Origin: Candidatus Poribacteria bacterium
GTDB lineage: Bacteria > Poribacteria > WGA-4E > WGA-3G
Assembly (NCBI GenBank): GCA_958295945.1
Contig: OY282386.1
Span: forward strand, 2,842,204-2,906,203
Direction: 5' to 3'
DNA: 64,000 nucleotides
This document shows positions 54,076 to 63,572 of this stretch, in pieces (position 1 is the first letter of the stretch; every line of letters begins with the position of its first letter). Under the pieces are notes generated by a model. The model made no database searches. It worked only from the letters and a program-made list of their open reading frames with translations, and was not told the DNA's origin. Position numbers and translations under genes: made by a program.

Positions 54076-55875
54076 ATGGGGAGGTTATTTTTGAACTACA
54101 AACAGAAAGCTTTTATCTGTGTTCCGATTTTCATAGTTATTTGTGTTGCATTGATATGGCAATTTCCGAATGTGATATCCGATGATGGGACTGTGCGGTG
54201 GTATAGTGTTTTACCGCCTCTTATGGCTATCACATTAGCAGTGATAACAACACGGTTGTTTCTGAGTCTTGGTATTGCAGTGGGAACGGGGTTGTTACTG
54301 GCATTGGGTCAACAGAAGTTGTCAATTAAATCCTTTTACACTGAGGTAGTTTGGTTTGTTCGTGCTGTCACTGTGGGGAATAATGGAATTGATCTGTTCA
54401 ACTTCTGGGTAATTCTGTTTGTCTTATTCATGATGTCAATGATTTCAGTTGTGATTGCTTCGGGTGGGATAGGTAGTGCAATATCACTGTTGTCCTACCT
54501 TGCTAAGGGTGTTCGTTCTACACAATTGATTACGGCATTGATGGGAACTGCTATTTTTATTGGCGATTACAGCAATGCGATGCTTGTTGGGCCAACGATG
54601 CGACCTATCACAGATAAGTATAAGGTGTGTCGAGAGAAGTTGGCATATATTGTTGATTCTACCAGTGCTCCGATTGCCGGACTTGCCTTTGTTAGTACTT
54701 GGATTGGTTATGAAGTGGGATTGTTTAACAGTGTTGCAGAAACTATCGGATTGGACAGTGATGGTTATTCTATGTTTTTTGATGCTCTGCCGTTCCGTTT
54801 CTATTGTATTTTGACAATCTTATTTGTAATTGTCAACGCTATCAGTGGTCGTGATTACGGTATGATGCGGCGTGCTCAGAAGCGTGCTCAAGAAACTGGG
54901 AATGTATCTGAACCTGATGCTAAAGTTATGGGAGGTATCAAAGTTGACAGCGACTTTGAAAAAATTAGCACACAAATTTTATCTGCGTTTATTCCGTTGA
55001 TTTTACTCTTTGGATTGATCCTGGGAGGTCTGTGGATTGATGGTAAAAGTGCCAATTCTATACTTTCACTTTCAACATGGAAACAGTTGTCTTCAATGAC
55101 GAACAACTGGGGTGAAATAATCGCTGGAATAGTTAACATAATTCTAGAAACATTAAAAACTCTATTTACTCTTGAGGTGTTTTCTTTATCTGCCTGGCGA
55201 GATGCACTTTCTAATGCGAATAACGTCAAAATACTTGCTTCTGCTGCGATTAGTTCGTTTATCGCATCCATTATTTGTGCTCGCGTCTTTTCAAAGAGGT
55301 CATATTCAGAGATCTTAACAGCTGCTAAGGAAGGTCTTTCAGGTGCGTTGTTACCTATTGTAATTATATTGTGTGCGTGGGGGATTAAAGCAAGTTGTGA
55401 TAAGTTGATGACAGGTCAGTATATCTCTTCACTGCTGAGTGATGTTGTATCTCCGCTCTGGTTTCCTGCCCTTGTTTTTATTGTTGCATCGTTGACATCT
55501 TTTGCTACTGGCACAAGTTGGGGAACGATGGCGATTCTCATTCCGACTGCGATTCCCGTTGCTTATGTGCTTGATGGTGACGTATACGGTATCACTACTA
55601 TGATCTGTTTAGGTGCTGTGTTGGATGGTGCGATTTTTGGTGATCACTGTTCGCCAATTTCGGATACGACTATATTGAGTGCGATTGTTAGTAGTTGTGA
55701 TCCGATGCATCATGTGAGAACTCAGATGCCGTATGCTTTGACGGTCGCTGTTATCGCTTTGCTGTGTGGTTATCTTCCTGCTGCGTTGGGATTGCCTTCC
55801 TATATTGGTATTCTTATAGGATTTGGGGTTATTGTGCTGTTTTATTATTTATTGTCGCGGTTTCAAAAGGAATAG
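54076..55875 (+). CDS. NhaC family Na+/H+ antiporter-like membrane protein
   Basis: A 599-residue polytopic membrane protein with about a dozen hydrophobic segments. Family marks are FIGDYSNAMLVGPTMRP, DSTSAPIAGLAFVSTWIGYEVG, SFATGTSWGTMAILIP and DGAIFGDHCSPISDTTILS, typical of NhaC-type antiporters exchanging sodium and protons. ATG 54076 has no ribosome site, whereas TTG 54091 lies 6 nt after GGGGAGG (54078-54084), so the true start may be TTG 54091 (594 residues). No neighbour suggests a particular substrate. Confidence 0.88.
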   Translation: MGRLFLNYKQKAFICVPIFIVICVALIWQFPNVISDDGTVRWYSVLPPLMAITLAVITTRLFLSLGIAVGTGLLLALGQQKLSIKSFYTEVVWFVRAVTVGNNGIDLFNFWVILFVLFMMSMISVVIASGGIGSAISLLSYLAKGVRSTQLITALMGTAIFIGDYSNAMLVGPTMRPITDKYKVCREKLAYIVDSTSAPIAGLAFVSTWIGYEVGLFNSVAETIGLDSDGYSMFFDALPFRFYCILTILFVIVNAISGRDYGMMRRAQKRAQETGNVSEPDAKVMGGIKVDSDFEKISTQILSAFIPLILLFGLILGGLWIDGKSANSILSLSTWKQLSSMTNNWGEIIAGIVNIILETLKTLFTLEVFSLSAWRDALSNANNVKILASAAISSFIASIICARVFSKRSYSEILTAAKEGLSGALLPIVIILCAWGIKASCDKLMTGQYISSLLSDVVSPLWFPALVFIVASLTSFATGTSWGTMAILIPTAIPVAYVLDGDVYGITTMICLGAVLDGAIFGDHCSPISDTTILSAIVSSCDPMHHVRTQMPYALTVAVIALLCGYLPAALGLPSYIGILIGFGVIVLFYYLLSRFQKE

Positions 55876-56101
55876 TGTATTACTTTTGTCTGAACCAGGA
55901 TTTTCCAAATGAACGGTGTGCTGGGGCTATAAATGATTTGTTCACGATGTGCTATACACATTTCGCCCCGCTGGGGCTGTTCATTTTGATATTTTCACAT
56001 TTTTTCAGCAAGTTATTATTCTATTCAAAATTCACAATATATTCCAAATGTCAGCAATATAAGTATGTAACCAAGAGAAAGTGTCCAAACTATAGTATAC
56101 T
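55876..56101. repeat. Intergenic region with a GC hairpin repeat
   Basis: The hairpin gccccgctggggc lies at 55965-55977 with its usual lead tatacacatttc; a half copy (gctggggctat) lies at about 55920. The remaining sequence is AT-rich and without a credible gene. Confidence 0.65.
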
Positions 56102-57001
56102 TTAGGTTTGTCTGTCTGTGAAACGAAGGATTTTCCTTGCATTTCCACCCATAATGTCTGCTAACTCTGACTCAGACAAGTTCGGTAGCAATTTCTCAAT
56201 TATTGTCGTAAGTTCACCATAGCCTGGATTTTCCAATATCCAGGGAAAATCTGTTGCCCACATCAATCTCTTTGAACCAAAATCGCTTAGTAGATTATGA
56301 TGCATTCCTGATAAATTCTGATACGGATATGGTTCTCTACTGAACGCATATTGTCCTGATAGATGTACATTGACGTTTTCAAATCGAGCTAGCCGGTAGG
56401 TTGTATGCATATTCAGGTTGTATCCAGATATTTGTATTTGCGGTCTTCCGTGTTCGTCCAGCGTGAATTTTCCTTTTCCGGGTGTCATTGCGAGATGGTT
56501 GAGAACAACACGAACCTGTGGAAAGGTTTGTATGAGAAATGGTAGTAGGTGTGCATCAATTGATCGTGGATATAACCAGATAACGTAATCTCTTTCTGCA
56601 GCACATTCCCATATAGGATAAGTTTTGAATTCCCGGACATCTTTTGTTTCAAATATATCTCTCGGTCCCCCAAGATCAAATAGTCTGAATCCGATAATTC
56701 CTGTGCCGTCTGCCAATTCTTTCATGTGTTCTGAAGGATTTGCATGATTTGGTGGGACGAGTCCGATGCCAAGAAACCTATCAGGATATCTGCTGAGACA
56801 GTGCAGTAGATAACTATGGTGTTCAATGCTTGTTCCGCCTATCTGAACAAGAACCGCTTGGTCTATCTTGTGTTTATCCATTTCAGATAGTAGTTTTTCG
56901 GCAGGTTCTTCGCGATCTGCAGGACAGATAGGTGTGACTTCCCGTGGGAATTCGGGTGAAACCTTTGTGAAAACATGGAGATGTGCGTCTATTCTTGGCA
57001 T
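56102..57001 (-). CDS. Amidohydrolase family 2 (TIM-barrel metal-dependent hydrolase)
   Basis: A 299-residue protein from ATG 57001, behind AAGGAAAC; the upstream ATG at 57019 precedes that site and is rejected. The metal motif DAHLHVF is at residues 5-11, followed by GIGLVPPNHA, VVLNHLAMTP (His) and MWATDFPWILENPGY (Asp), as in the amidohydro_2/ACMSD-like family of hydrolases, lactonases and decarboxylases. It stands alone on the minus strand, with a repeat island upstream. Substrate unknown. Confidence 0.85.
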   Translation of the reverse strand: MPRIDAHLHVFTKVSPEFPREVTPICPADREEPAEKLLSEMDKHKIDQAVLVQIGGTSIEHHSYLLHCLSRYPDRFLGIGLVPPNHANPSEHMKELADGTGIIGFRLFDLGGPRDIFETKDVREFKTYPIWECAAERDYVIWLYPRSIDAHLLPFLIQTFPQVRVVLNHLAMTPGKGKFTLDEHGRPQIQISGYNLNMHTTYRLARFENVNVHLSGQYAFSREPYPYQNLSGMHHNLLSDFGSKRLMWATDFPWILENPGYGELTTIIEKLLPNLSESELADIMGGNARKILRFTDRQT

Positions 57002-57224
57002 TTTGTTTCCTTTTATCATCTACTGGTCAATTCTTGGACATCGTATTTGACTTCTTTTATACACATTTCGCCCCGCTGGGGCTTTATAGGGGTAGTTCAA
57101 TAAGTTTTCTATTTACATTCCGCACCTCTGGTGCTAAATGTAAATAGCACAATGAATTGCGCAACGACGAGCACGTTTTTTGATACTGTAATGTGTTTTC
57201 TTGTTTTAGATTTCACCCTATGGT
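57002..57224. repeat. Intergenic region with two GC hairpin repeats
   Basis: gccccgctggggc at 57070-57082 and the diverged gcacctctggtgc at 57122-57134. A member of the acaatgaattgcgcaacgac family follows at about 57149-57170. No gene is supported. Confidence 0.65.
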
Positions 57225-57941
57225 CTAATCAGCTAAACTGAAAAGTTTGCGACGTTCTGGTGTTTTGCAGTGTTCAGAGATTGCTGCGTACTGCTCAGGA
57301 CCGATGCGCCCCGGTGTGCGTTTCTCATATATCAGAATGATAGATTTTCGTGGGGTGTCCGATGTATTGTCCATAGAGGTATGCCATCCACACGAATTGA
57401 ACATGATGGCTGTGCCTGCTTTTCCTGGGAAAGTTCTGTGTCCTGTCATACTCTCTTGGAACAATGGGCGTATGAAGGGTCCAGCATTGGGTTTATGACT
57501 TCCTGGGACAAATCCAAATTCCCCACAACCTTTTGGGACATCATTGACATATATTTGCACTTTTATATGTAGTGGATTGCTTTGTCCTACATCCGGATGC
57601 CATACTGTGTAACTCACAGGCCACGGTGCAACTGTCCTGACTTGTGGACCAAGCAGGATCAACTCATCGTTAGTGAACTCCATTAATGCGCCGTAGTAAC
57701 TTGGGTGGTCAATCAGATCGATGAAAATTGTATCTTTTTCAAGTGGATTCGGAATGTCGTAAAACGTAGCCGCTGCATCACCAGTATCCACTCTTTCTAA
57801 CCACTCGTCCTTACATTCAGATGCCCAAAAATCAAAGACTGATTGCAACCTTTTCAATTGTTCACCTTGAATTGCGTTTTCAAACACAAGATACCCTTGT
57901 TGTTCCCACTGTTCTTTCTGTTCTGGTGTTGGTCGTATCAT
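57225..57941 (-). CDS. Phytanoyl-CoA dioxygenase (PhyH) family protein
   Basis: A 238-residue non-heme Fe(II)/2-oxoglutarate dioxygenase from ATG 57941, behind AAAGGTGA. The Fe ligands are in WHPDVGQ (HxD) and GWHTSMDN (distal His), and RKSIILIYEKR near the C-terminus carries the Arg expected to bind 2-oxoglutarate. The start overlaps the upstream gene's stop by one base (TAATG), so it is cotranslated with the PLP enzyme. Substrate unknown; the family is commonly expanded in this type of organism. Confidence 0.88.
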   Translation of the reverse strand: MIRPTPEQKEQWEQQGYLVFENAIQGEQLKRLQSVFDFWASECKDEWLERVDTGDAAATFYDIPNPLEKDTIFIDLIDHPSYYGALMEFTNDELILLGPQVRTVAPWPVSYTVWHPDVGQSNPLHIKVQIYVNDVPKGCGEFGFVPGSHKPNAGPFIRPLFQESMTGHRTFPGKAGTAIMFNSCGWHTSMDNTSDTPRKSIILIYEKRTPGRIGPEQYAAISEHCKTPERRKLFSLAD

Positions 57942-58984
57942 TATTTCACCTTTCCTCTGCCAATTATTTTCCAAATTGCTTCAACTGTTTCTCCTCGTAC
58001 TGCTATAAGTTCATCGTGTAAATTGCTTGTCATCCCTTGGTGTAGAGGGATGACAGAAAGTTTGTCACCGACACGAAACTTGTGTGGACATGCACTGACA
58101 TCAATATGCCCATGTTCCACAGACATACCGTAAATCTTAGCATCGGGATGTTCCATGATATGTCCATAAGGTGAAGGTGGATAACTTGTAAAAGTCTTTT
58201 GTCCTCCATCAACGATAATTCGGTCAGTTGTTGGCGTGCTAACAACGGTTACAATGACTCTAAGGACGCATCTGTCTGGAGAAAGCATCTCCGAATTCCC
58301 AATTCGTGTCATTCCTTCGTAGAGATAAGAACCGCTACGTGTTTCGGTGCATCGTATTTCTTTAGAAGCTGCTTCAGCACCAGTTCCGCCGCCGCTGACA
58401 ATATTAACAGGAATACCATCTATCTTCAAGAGATCTATCGTTTCTGTGATAAATTGTTTTGCGTTGACATTGCTCGGATAGGTCATCAAACCTTGACAAT
58501 CAAGACCATCCATTTTTGTAATTTTCTGTGCGAGAAGATGTGTTTTTTTAGGAGAGTCTACTCCACATCTTCCACCACCAGTGTCCATTTCAACAATAAC
58601 TGGAACTATACATCCATCTGAAATTGCTTGTTGAGATATTCCAATTGCTGTATCTTCAGAATCGAGGGCGACAGTAATTTTTGCATGTTTTAAGAGAGAT
58701 GTCAACCTTTTTAGTTTCGGTTTCCCAACAATGTTATATGGAATTAGGATGTCGTCAATTCCTGCATCAACCATCACCTCTGCTTCACCCAACTTCTGGC
58801 ATGTTATTCCTTGCGATCCTGCGTTTAGCTGTAATTTGGCAATTTCAGCGACTTTATGTGTTTTTGTATGTACGCGTAGTGGAATGTCAAGATTACGACA
58901 TAAGGAAGCCATTCCATTGATGTTGTGTTCAAGTACATCTAAATCAGCAATTAGTGTAGGAGTGTCTAAATCATTGATGTTCAT
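57941..58984 (-). CDS. D-threonine aldolase / D-serine dehydratase-like PLP enzyme
   Basis: A 347-residue fold-type III (alanine racemase-like) PLP enzyme. The N-terminal barrel starts DTPTLIADLDVLEHNI; the PLP lysine is expected in VHTKTHK (about residue 41). The C-terminal domain has VDGGQKTF, EHGHID and IPLHQGMTSNLHDEL. In D-threonine aldolases and D-serine dehydratases the H-x-C/D pair in that last motif binds a metal; here the second ligand is Gly. So the metal site is altered or uses another residue. It is coupled to the PhyH gene by a one-base overlap. Confidence 0.83.
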   Translation of the reverse strand: MNINDLDTPTLIADLDVLEHNINGMASLCRNLDIPLRVHTKTHKVAEIAKLQLNAGSQGITCQKLGEAEVMVDAGIDDILIPYNIVGKPKLKRLTSLLKHAKITVALDSEDTAIGISQQAISDGCIVPVIVEMDTGGGRCGVDSPKKTHLLAQKITKMDGLDCQGLMTYPSNVNAKQFITETIDLLKIDGIPVNIVSGGGTGAEAASKEIRCTETRSGSYLYEGMTRIGNSEMLSPDRCVLRVIVTVVSTPTTDRIIVDGGQKTFTSYPPSPYGHIMEHPDAKIYGMSVEHGHIDVSACPHKFRVGDKLSVIPLHQGMTSNLHDELIAVRGETVEAIWKIIGRGKVK

Positions 58985-59042
58985 TGAGATTCACCGTCAA
59001 AATGATTGTTGTAGATTTGAAAGGACTTGATCACTCAACATC

Positions 59043-59068
59043 GGCGAGGTTAGGAAACCTCACCAACC
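59043..59068. repeat. Palindromic repeat of the 'ggttaggaaacc' family
   Basis: ggcgaggtt-agga-aacctcacc is an inverted repeat with the family centre, between the PLP enzyme and the WD40 gene. Confidence 0.65.
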
Positions 59069-59108
59069 GTGGGATGAAAGTTTCAACATATATTCATAAT
59101 TCACTGTA

Positions 59109-60992
59109 TTATCTATTGTTGTGCTTGGATAGATCGGATACATCCCATAGGAGCACAGTGCCATCGGATGAGGAACTTGCGAGCATTTGACCGTCAGGAC
59201 TGAACTGGACAGAACGGACCCAGGTTGTGTGTCCTGTAAATGTCTTTTGGATTCTACCTGTCATTACATCCCAAATACGAATGACCTTTAGACTACTGCT
59301 TGCAAGTAGGTTTCCATCAGGGTTGAAGGCGACACTATTCGTATTTTTGTTGGTTGGTTCAGCAAAAGTGTTAATTAGTTCTTGAGACTTCAGATCCCAG
59401 ATTTTGATTGTGTTGTCATTGCTTCCCGTAGCAATTAGGTTACCGTTTGGCGAAAATGCGACACATTCTGCTGATTCTTTATGACCTTCCAGTTTTCCTA
59501 TTGATTTTCCTGTATTTGTAATCCATAATCGGACAGTTTTCTCATCAGTGGCACTTGCGAGTATATTACCGTCAGGACTGATTGCGATATCCCGAATCTT
59601 TTGGTTCATTGGAATATGCTGTAAATTTTCACCAGTATTGAAGTTCCAAGAATTGATCATAGAATCCCAACCACCGCTTATAAGATGATTTCCTATGGAA
59701 GACAGTGCTAAAGAGCTAACATTATGTCCATGACCACTAAGTTGATTTAATATCTCTCCATTATTCATATCCCATAGAATAATCTGTCCGTTGTAACTTC
59801 CTGATGCGAGTATTTCTCCGTTATGTGAGTATGTTAGTGAATATGGACGTTGCGTGTGTCCTTTGAGTGCTAGATGTATCTCTCCAGTCTGTATATTGCG
59901 GACGTTTACGGTGTCATCAGCCATCACAGTGGTTGCGAGGAATTGTCCATTTGGAGAAAAGACTACTGATCTGCTGTAATTTGTATGTCCAGAAATTGTT
60001 TTCTGAAGTTTCCTGTTTCCAATGTTCCAGATTTGGATTGTTCCTTCAGCAATACTTGCGCTGGCAAAAGTTCTACCATCAGGTGAAAATGCTACTTTAG
60101 AAATGGGATCAATGTTGTTGTTGTAAGTATTAATTAGTATTTCAATTTCAACTGCCCACATCTGGATGATTTTCTCAGAAGATCCAGATAGGATATACAT
60201 ACCGTTTTTTGAGGAATCTAAGGATGTAATATACCCAATTTTACCAAGCAGTTTCTTCAGTAATTCTCCTGAATTAATATCCCATATATGTACATCACCG
60301 TTTCTATCTCCTGCGGCAATTCTGCGTCCATCCGGTAAGAATAAGAGTTCATGTAGGATTTCATTATTCGTTTGAATTTTATTGTTAATTTTTCCTGTTT
60401 CCAAGTTATACACCGAGACATTGCCTATATTAGTGAATGATGAACTTGCAATCATTTTGCCATCAGGAGAAATTGCTATTTTAGCTGAAGTGTCTGCGCA
60501 ACCAACTAAGGTTGCCAACGCTTCACCCGTTGCTGCATCCCATACACGAATAGTTGCATCTGTGCTTCCACTTATAAGAGTTTTCCCATTTTGACTATAA
60601 ACTAAATGCTTGATTTCAGATGTATGTCCCGTGTAAACATCTTGTAGCTTGAGTTCATCTATATTCCAGAATTGTATGTTGTTTTCACTTGCAGAAGCAA
60701 GTATTTGTCCATCAGGACTGATTGCGATTGCAGAATAATCATTTACCCCGTCTGTGAGAAGTGCGAGTTCGTCACCTGTGTGGACATCGTAAATCCATAC
60801 TCCTATTGAGGTGCTGACAGCGATACGATTACCATCTGGTAAATATGCGACATCTCGGATGACACCTTTCCCAAATCGACGTGTTGCATTTTCAGGTAAC
60901 TGCCATAGGGTGTGTTCAACTGCATGACAGACCGATATAGAAATTGATGCAATTGAAATGAGTAGAATGAGATACAGTTTTTTGTTTTTCAT
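59109..60992 (-). CDS. Secreted WD40 repeat protein
   Basis: A 627-residue protein. The frame is open further upstream, inside the preceding gene, but ATG 60992 overlaps that gene's stop (ATGA) and begins a signal peptide (YLILLISIASISISVCHA), so it is chosen. The mature part opens LPENATRRFGKGV and carries about fourteen WD40-type blades (for example GHTSEIKHLVYS, GHKESAECVAFS, GHTTWVRSVQFS), enough for two propellers. No catalytic domain is present. An extracytoplasmic interaction scaffold is inferred. Confidence 0.9.
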   Translation of the reverse strand: MKNKKLYLILLISIASISISVCHAVEHTLWQLPENATRRFGKGVIRDVAYLPDGNRIAVSTSIGVWIYDVHTGDELALLTDGVNDYSAIAISPDGQILASASENNIQFWNIDELKLQDVYTGHTSEIKHLVYSQNGKTLISGSTDATIRVWDAATGEALATLVGCADTSAKIAISPDGKMIASSSFTNIGNVSVYNLETGKINNKIQTNNEILHELLFLPDGRRIAAGDRNGDVHIWDINSGELLKKLLGKIGYITSLDSSKNGMYILSGSSEKIIQMWAVEIEILINTYNNNIDPISKVAFSPDGRTFASASIAEGTIQIWNIGNRKLQKTISGHTNYSRSVVFSPNGQFLATTVMADDTVNVRNIQTGEIHLALKGHTQRPYSLTYSHNGEILASGSYNGQIILWDMNNGEILNQLSGHGHNVSSLALSSIGNHLISGGWDSMINSWNFNTGENLQHIPMNQKIRDIAISPDGNILASATDEKTVRLWITNTGKSIGKLEGHKESAECVAFSPNGNLIATGSNDNTIKIWDLKSQELINTFAEPTNKNTNSVAFNPDGNLLASSSLKVIRIWDVMTGRIQKTFTGHTTWVRSVQFSPDGQMLASSSSDGTVLLWDVSDLSKHNNR

Positions 60993-62881
60993 TGTAAATT
61001 TGACATATCCCATAAAAGGACGGTTCCATCTGCACTTCCACTTGCAAGTGTTTTTCCATCTGGAGAGAATGCTACAGATAAGATATAACCCGTATGTCCT
61101 GCGAAACCAGGTTTGGGAATTCCAGCTAATGCATCCCAAAAACGGATTTTCTTATCCCAACCGCAGCTTGCAACGATATCATCCAATGGTGAATATGCAA
61201 CGGATAGGACGTACCAAGTATGACCAGATAACAGACGAAGGTTGTTTCCTGTGTTTGTGTTCCAGACCCCAATTCTCCTGTCATCGCTTGAAGTTATCAA
61301 TATGTTTCCGTTTGAATTGAAGGTAAGTCCAGTTATTTCATTGGTATGTTGATTATGTTGGTTTCTAAATATTAGATTAGGAGAAGAAGGTTTCTTGTGT
61401 TTACCAGTATTTGGATCCCAATATATAATTTTGTTATCACCTGCACCTGTGACAAGCGTTTTTCCATTTGGAGAAAAAGCGACAGCTCGGACTTTTTCTT
61501 TATGAGATTCCAGTGTGTGTAAGGTTTCACCTGTTTGGAGGTCCCATATACGCGTCGTTAAGTCATAACTCCCACTTGCGAGTTTTGTTCCGTCAGGAGA
61601 AAATGCTACCGAAGCAACGACGTTCCAGTGTTCACTAAGCGTCTTTACAAGTTGACCTGTTTGTGCGTTCCATAAACGGACTGTGTTGTCTTGACTGCCA
61701 CTTGCGATGGTATTTCCATCAGGAGAGTATGCGACACTATAGACCGTTTGTGTGTGACCGAATAGTGTATTCTTATATGAGCCTGTTTGTGTGTTCCAAA
61801 GATCAATAGTGCTTCCTGAATTACCACTTACGATGGTTTTGCCATCGGGAGAAAAAACTACTGACTTGACATCACGATTATGTCCGACAAGCATCATTTT
61901 CTCTCGTCCTGTCCGGGTATGCCAGAAACGCACAGTTCCATCATAACTTCCACTTGCGATGGTATTTCCATTTAGTGAATATGCAACTGAGACAACATGG
62001 CTTGTATGTCCGGCAAGTGTTCTCAATTGTTCACCTGTGTTGATATCCCATTGATGGATATCATTGTCCCAACTTGCACTTGCGAATGACTTTCCATCGG
62101 GAGACATTGCCACGGATATGACATACCATGAATGTCCTGCGATTATGTGTTTGTTCAACCCGGAATTTACATCCCATATTCCAACGGTGCCATCATCACA
62201 TCCCGTGACGATAGTTTTGCTGTCTGGACTGAATGCAAGGGATGTTACAGCGCGCTCATGCCCCGATAGAATTCTTAGAAGTTGATAAGTGTTTGCATCC
62301 CAGAGTTGTATGGTCGAATCGTTATTACCACTTGCGAGGATAGTGCCATCTGGACTGAATGCAAGTGCTCTCCCCCAGCGTGTGTGTCCAGATAAGGTCT
62401 TTATCAGTTTTGCAGATTGGATGTCCCATAGGCATACGGTTGCATCTTCACTTGTGCTTGCGAGCGTCTTTCCATCTGGACTGAATGCGACTGAACGAAC
62501 ATCATCTATATGTCTGATGAGTGTTGATTTTCGTTTTCGTGTCTCTATGTCCCATATTTTTATTGTGTTGTCATTGCTGCCTGTCGCCATCAATTTACCA
62601 TCAGAACTAATTGCAATGCACTCAATGCTGTCTGTGTGCCCCGTGATGAGTGCAATTTCTGCACCAGTGTCTGTGTCGTATAACCAAACACCGATTGATG
62701 TAGAGACTGCAATGAGATTGGTATCTGGTATGTATTTTATATCATAAAGTTTTCCTTTTCCTAAACGTGCAACTGCCCCTTGTGGCAATTGCCATCGGAT
62801 GTATTCTTGAGCCATGCTACTTGACAATGAAAATTGGAATATGATGAGTATGAGTATTAAATTAATGTTGAGCTTTTTCAT
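60989..62881 (-). CDS. Secreted WD40 repeat protein, upstream paralogue
   Basis: A 630-residue protein with signal peptide (NINLILILIIFQFSLSSSMA) and the opening LPQGAVARLGKGK. About fourteen WD40 blades of roughly 42 residues follow (GHTDSIECIAIS, GHTRWGRALAFS, GHERAVTSLAFS, GHTQTVYSVAYS, GHTGYILSVAFS), many ending I-W-D or L-W-N, which fits two seven-bladed propellers. It is translationally coupled to the downstream paralogue by a 4-bp overlap. The repeat DNA is itself similar from blade to blade, so it can expand or contract by recombination. Confidence 0.92.
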   Translation of the reverse strand: MKKLNINLILILIIFQFSLSSSMAQEYIRWQLPQGAVARLGKGKLYDIKYIPDTNLIAVSTSIGVWLYDTDTGAEIALITGHTDSIECIAISSDGKLMATGSNDNTIKIWDIETRKRKSTLIRHIDDVRSVAFSPDGKTLASTSEDATVCLWDIQSAKLIKTLSGHTRWGRALAFSPDGTILASGNNDSTIQLWDANTYQLLRILSGHERAVTSLAFSPDSKTIVTGCDDGTVGIWDVNSGLNKHIIAGHSWYVISVAMSPDGKSFASASWDNDIHQWDINTGEQLRTLAGHTSHVVSVAYSLNGNTIASGSYDGTVRFWHTRTGREKMMLVGHNRDVKSVVFSPDGKTIVSGNSGSTIDLWNTQTGSYKNTLFGHTQTVYSVAYSPDGNTIASGSQDNTVRLWNAQTGQLVKTLSEHWNVVASVAFSPDGTKLASGSYDLTTRIWDLQTGETLHTLESHKEKVRAVAFSPNGKTLVTGAGDNKIIYWDPNTGKHKKPSSPNLIFRNQHNQHTNEITGLTFNSNGNILITSSDDRRIGVWNTNTGNNLRLLSGHTWYVLSVAYSPLDDIVASCGWDKKIRFWDALAGIPKPGFAGHTGYILSVAFSPDGKTLASGSADGTVLLWDMSNLQ

Positions 62882-63572
62882 AACGAATTGTCGCTTGTTG
62901 AAAGATGATCTGAGATAAATCTTTGTGGCGGATATTATGTTTCGTCTTGATGACTCTATTTATAGACTAACATGTCAATGATTATTGTGTCAAGGTAAGA
63001 TTATATTACAACTAAGGATATTCAGTGTTAGGTATTTCTGATGCTATTTTCACATGTGTTAAGGATGTTCCAAACTGGTTGGTTGTTTTTTTGGTTGTTT
63101 TTTTTGATTTTTTGTGAGTCGCTCTTCTGCTTGTTATAGTAAGGGTTTGTTAGGGTTTTTGCTGTCGGTCGGTTTTTTGAAAAAAACAACCAATGTCGTT
63201 TTTTTTAATTTCTCTTCCTGCTTTTTCATTGTCTTTAGTGTGAGTGGTACGATCTGTCTTTGGTTTTTCTTTCGGTTTTAATAAACATTTAACCGTATTT
63301 ACTTCAGAAATACATGCATATTGTAGTGCGGACACATAGACACCTACTACATAAGATGCGATTTATCAGCATCTTGCTATTATAACATGTGTATCTGGAT
63401 TATATTATAATTGACTATAGGTGTGTTTTGTTGTGATTTTATAGTGGAATGGACAATTAATAGGACACGTCTCAGAGGGCGAGGAAACCTCGCCCCTACG
63501 GGACTTGTGGTACTTGCAAGTGCATTGAAATGTCTTCTTAATTCTAAACTGGACTATAATGGCAAACACATG
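62882..63572. other. T-rich intergenic region
   Basis: No gene is credited. Bases about 63075-63215 contain several runs of six to eight T and repeats of ggttgtttttt, including the small hairpin ggttttttgaaaaaaacaacc near 63170-63191. At about 63478-63498 the palindrome ggcgaggaaacctcgcccc belongs to the interspersed families. A 61-codon open frame on the minus strand (63150-63335) is low complexity and unlike a protein. Confidence 0.5.

Noticed and set aside
60993..61139. 49-residue N-terminal extension of the downstream WD40 gene
   Set aside because: It lies in the preceding WD40 gene in another frame, and ATG 60992 begins a signal peptide with an ATGA overlap.
63150..63335. 61-codon ORF in the T-rich region
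   Set aside because: Low-complexity lysine-rich translation of homopolymer runs, with no ribosome site or homologue in the window.
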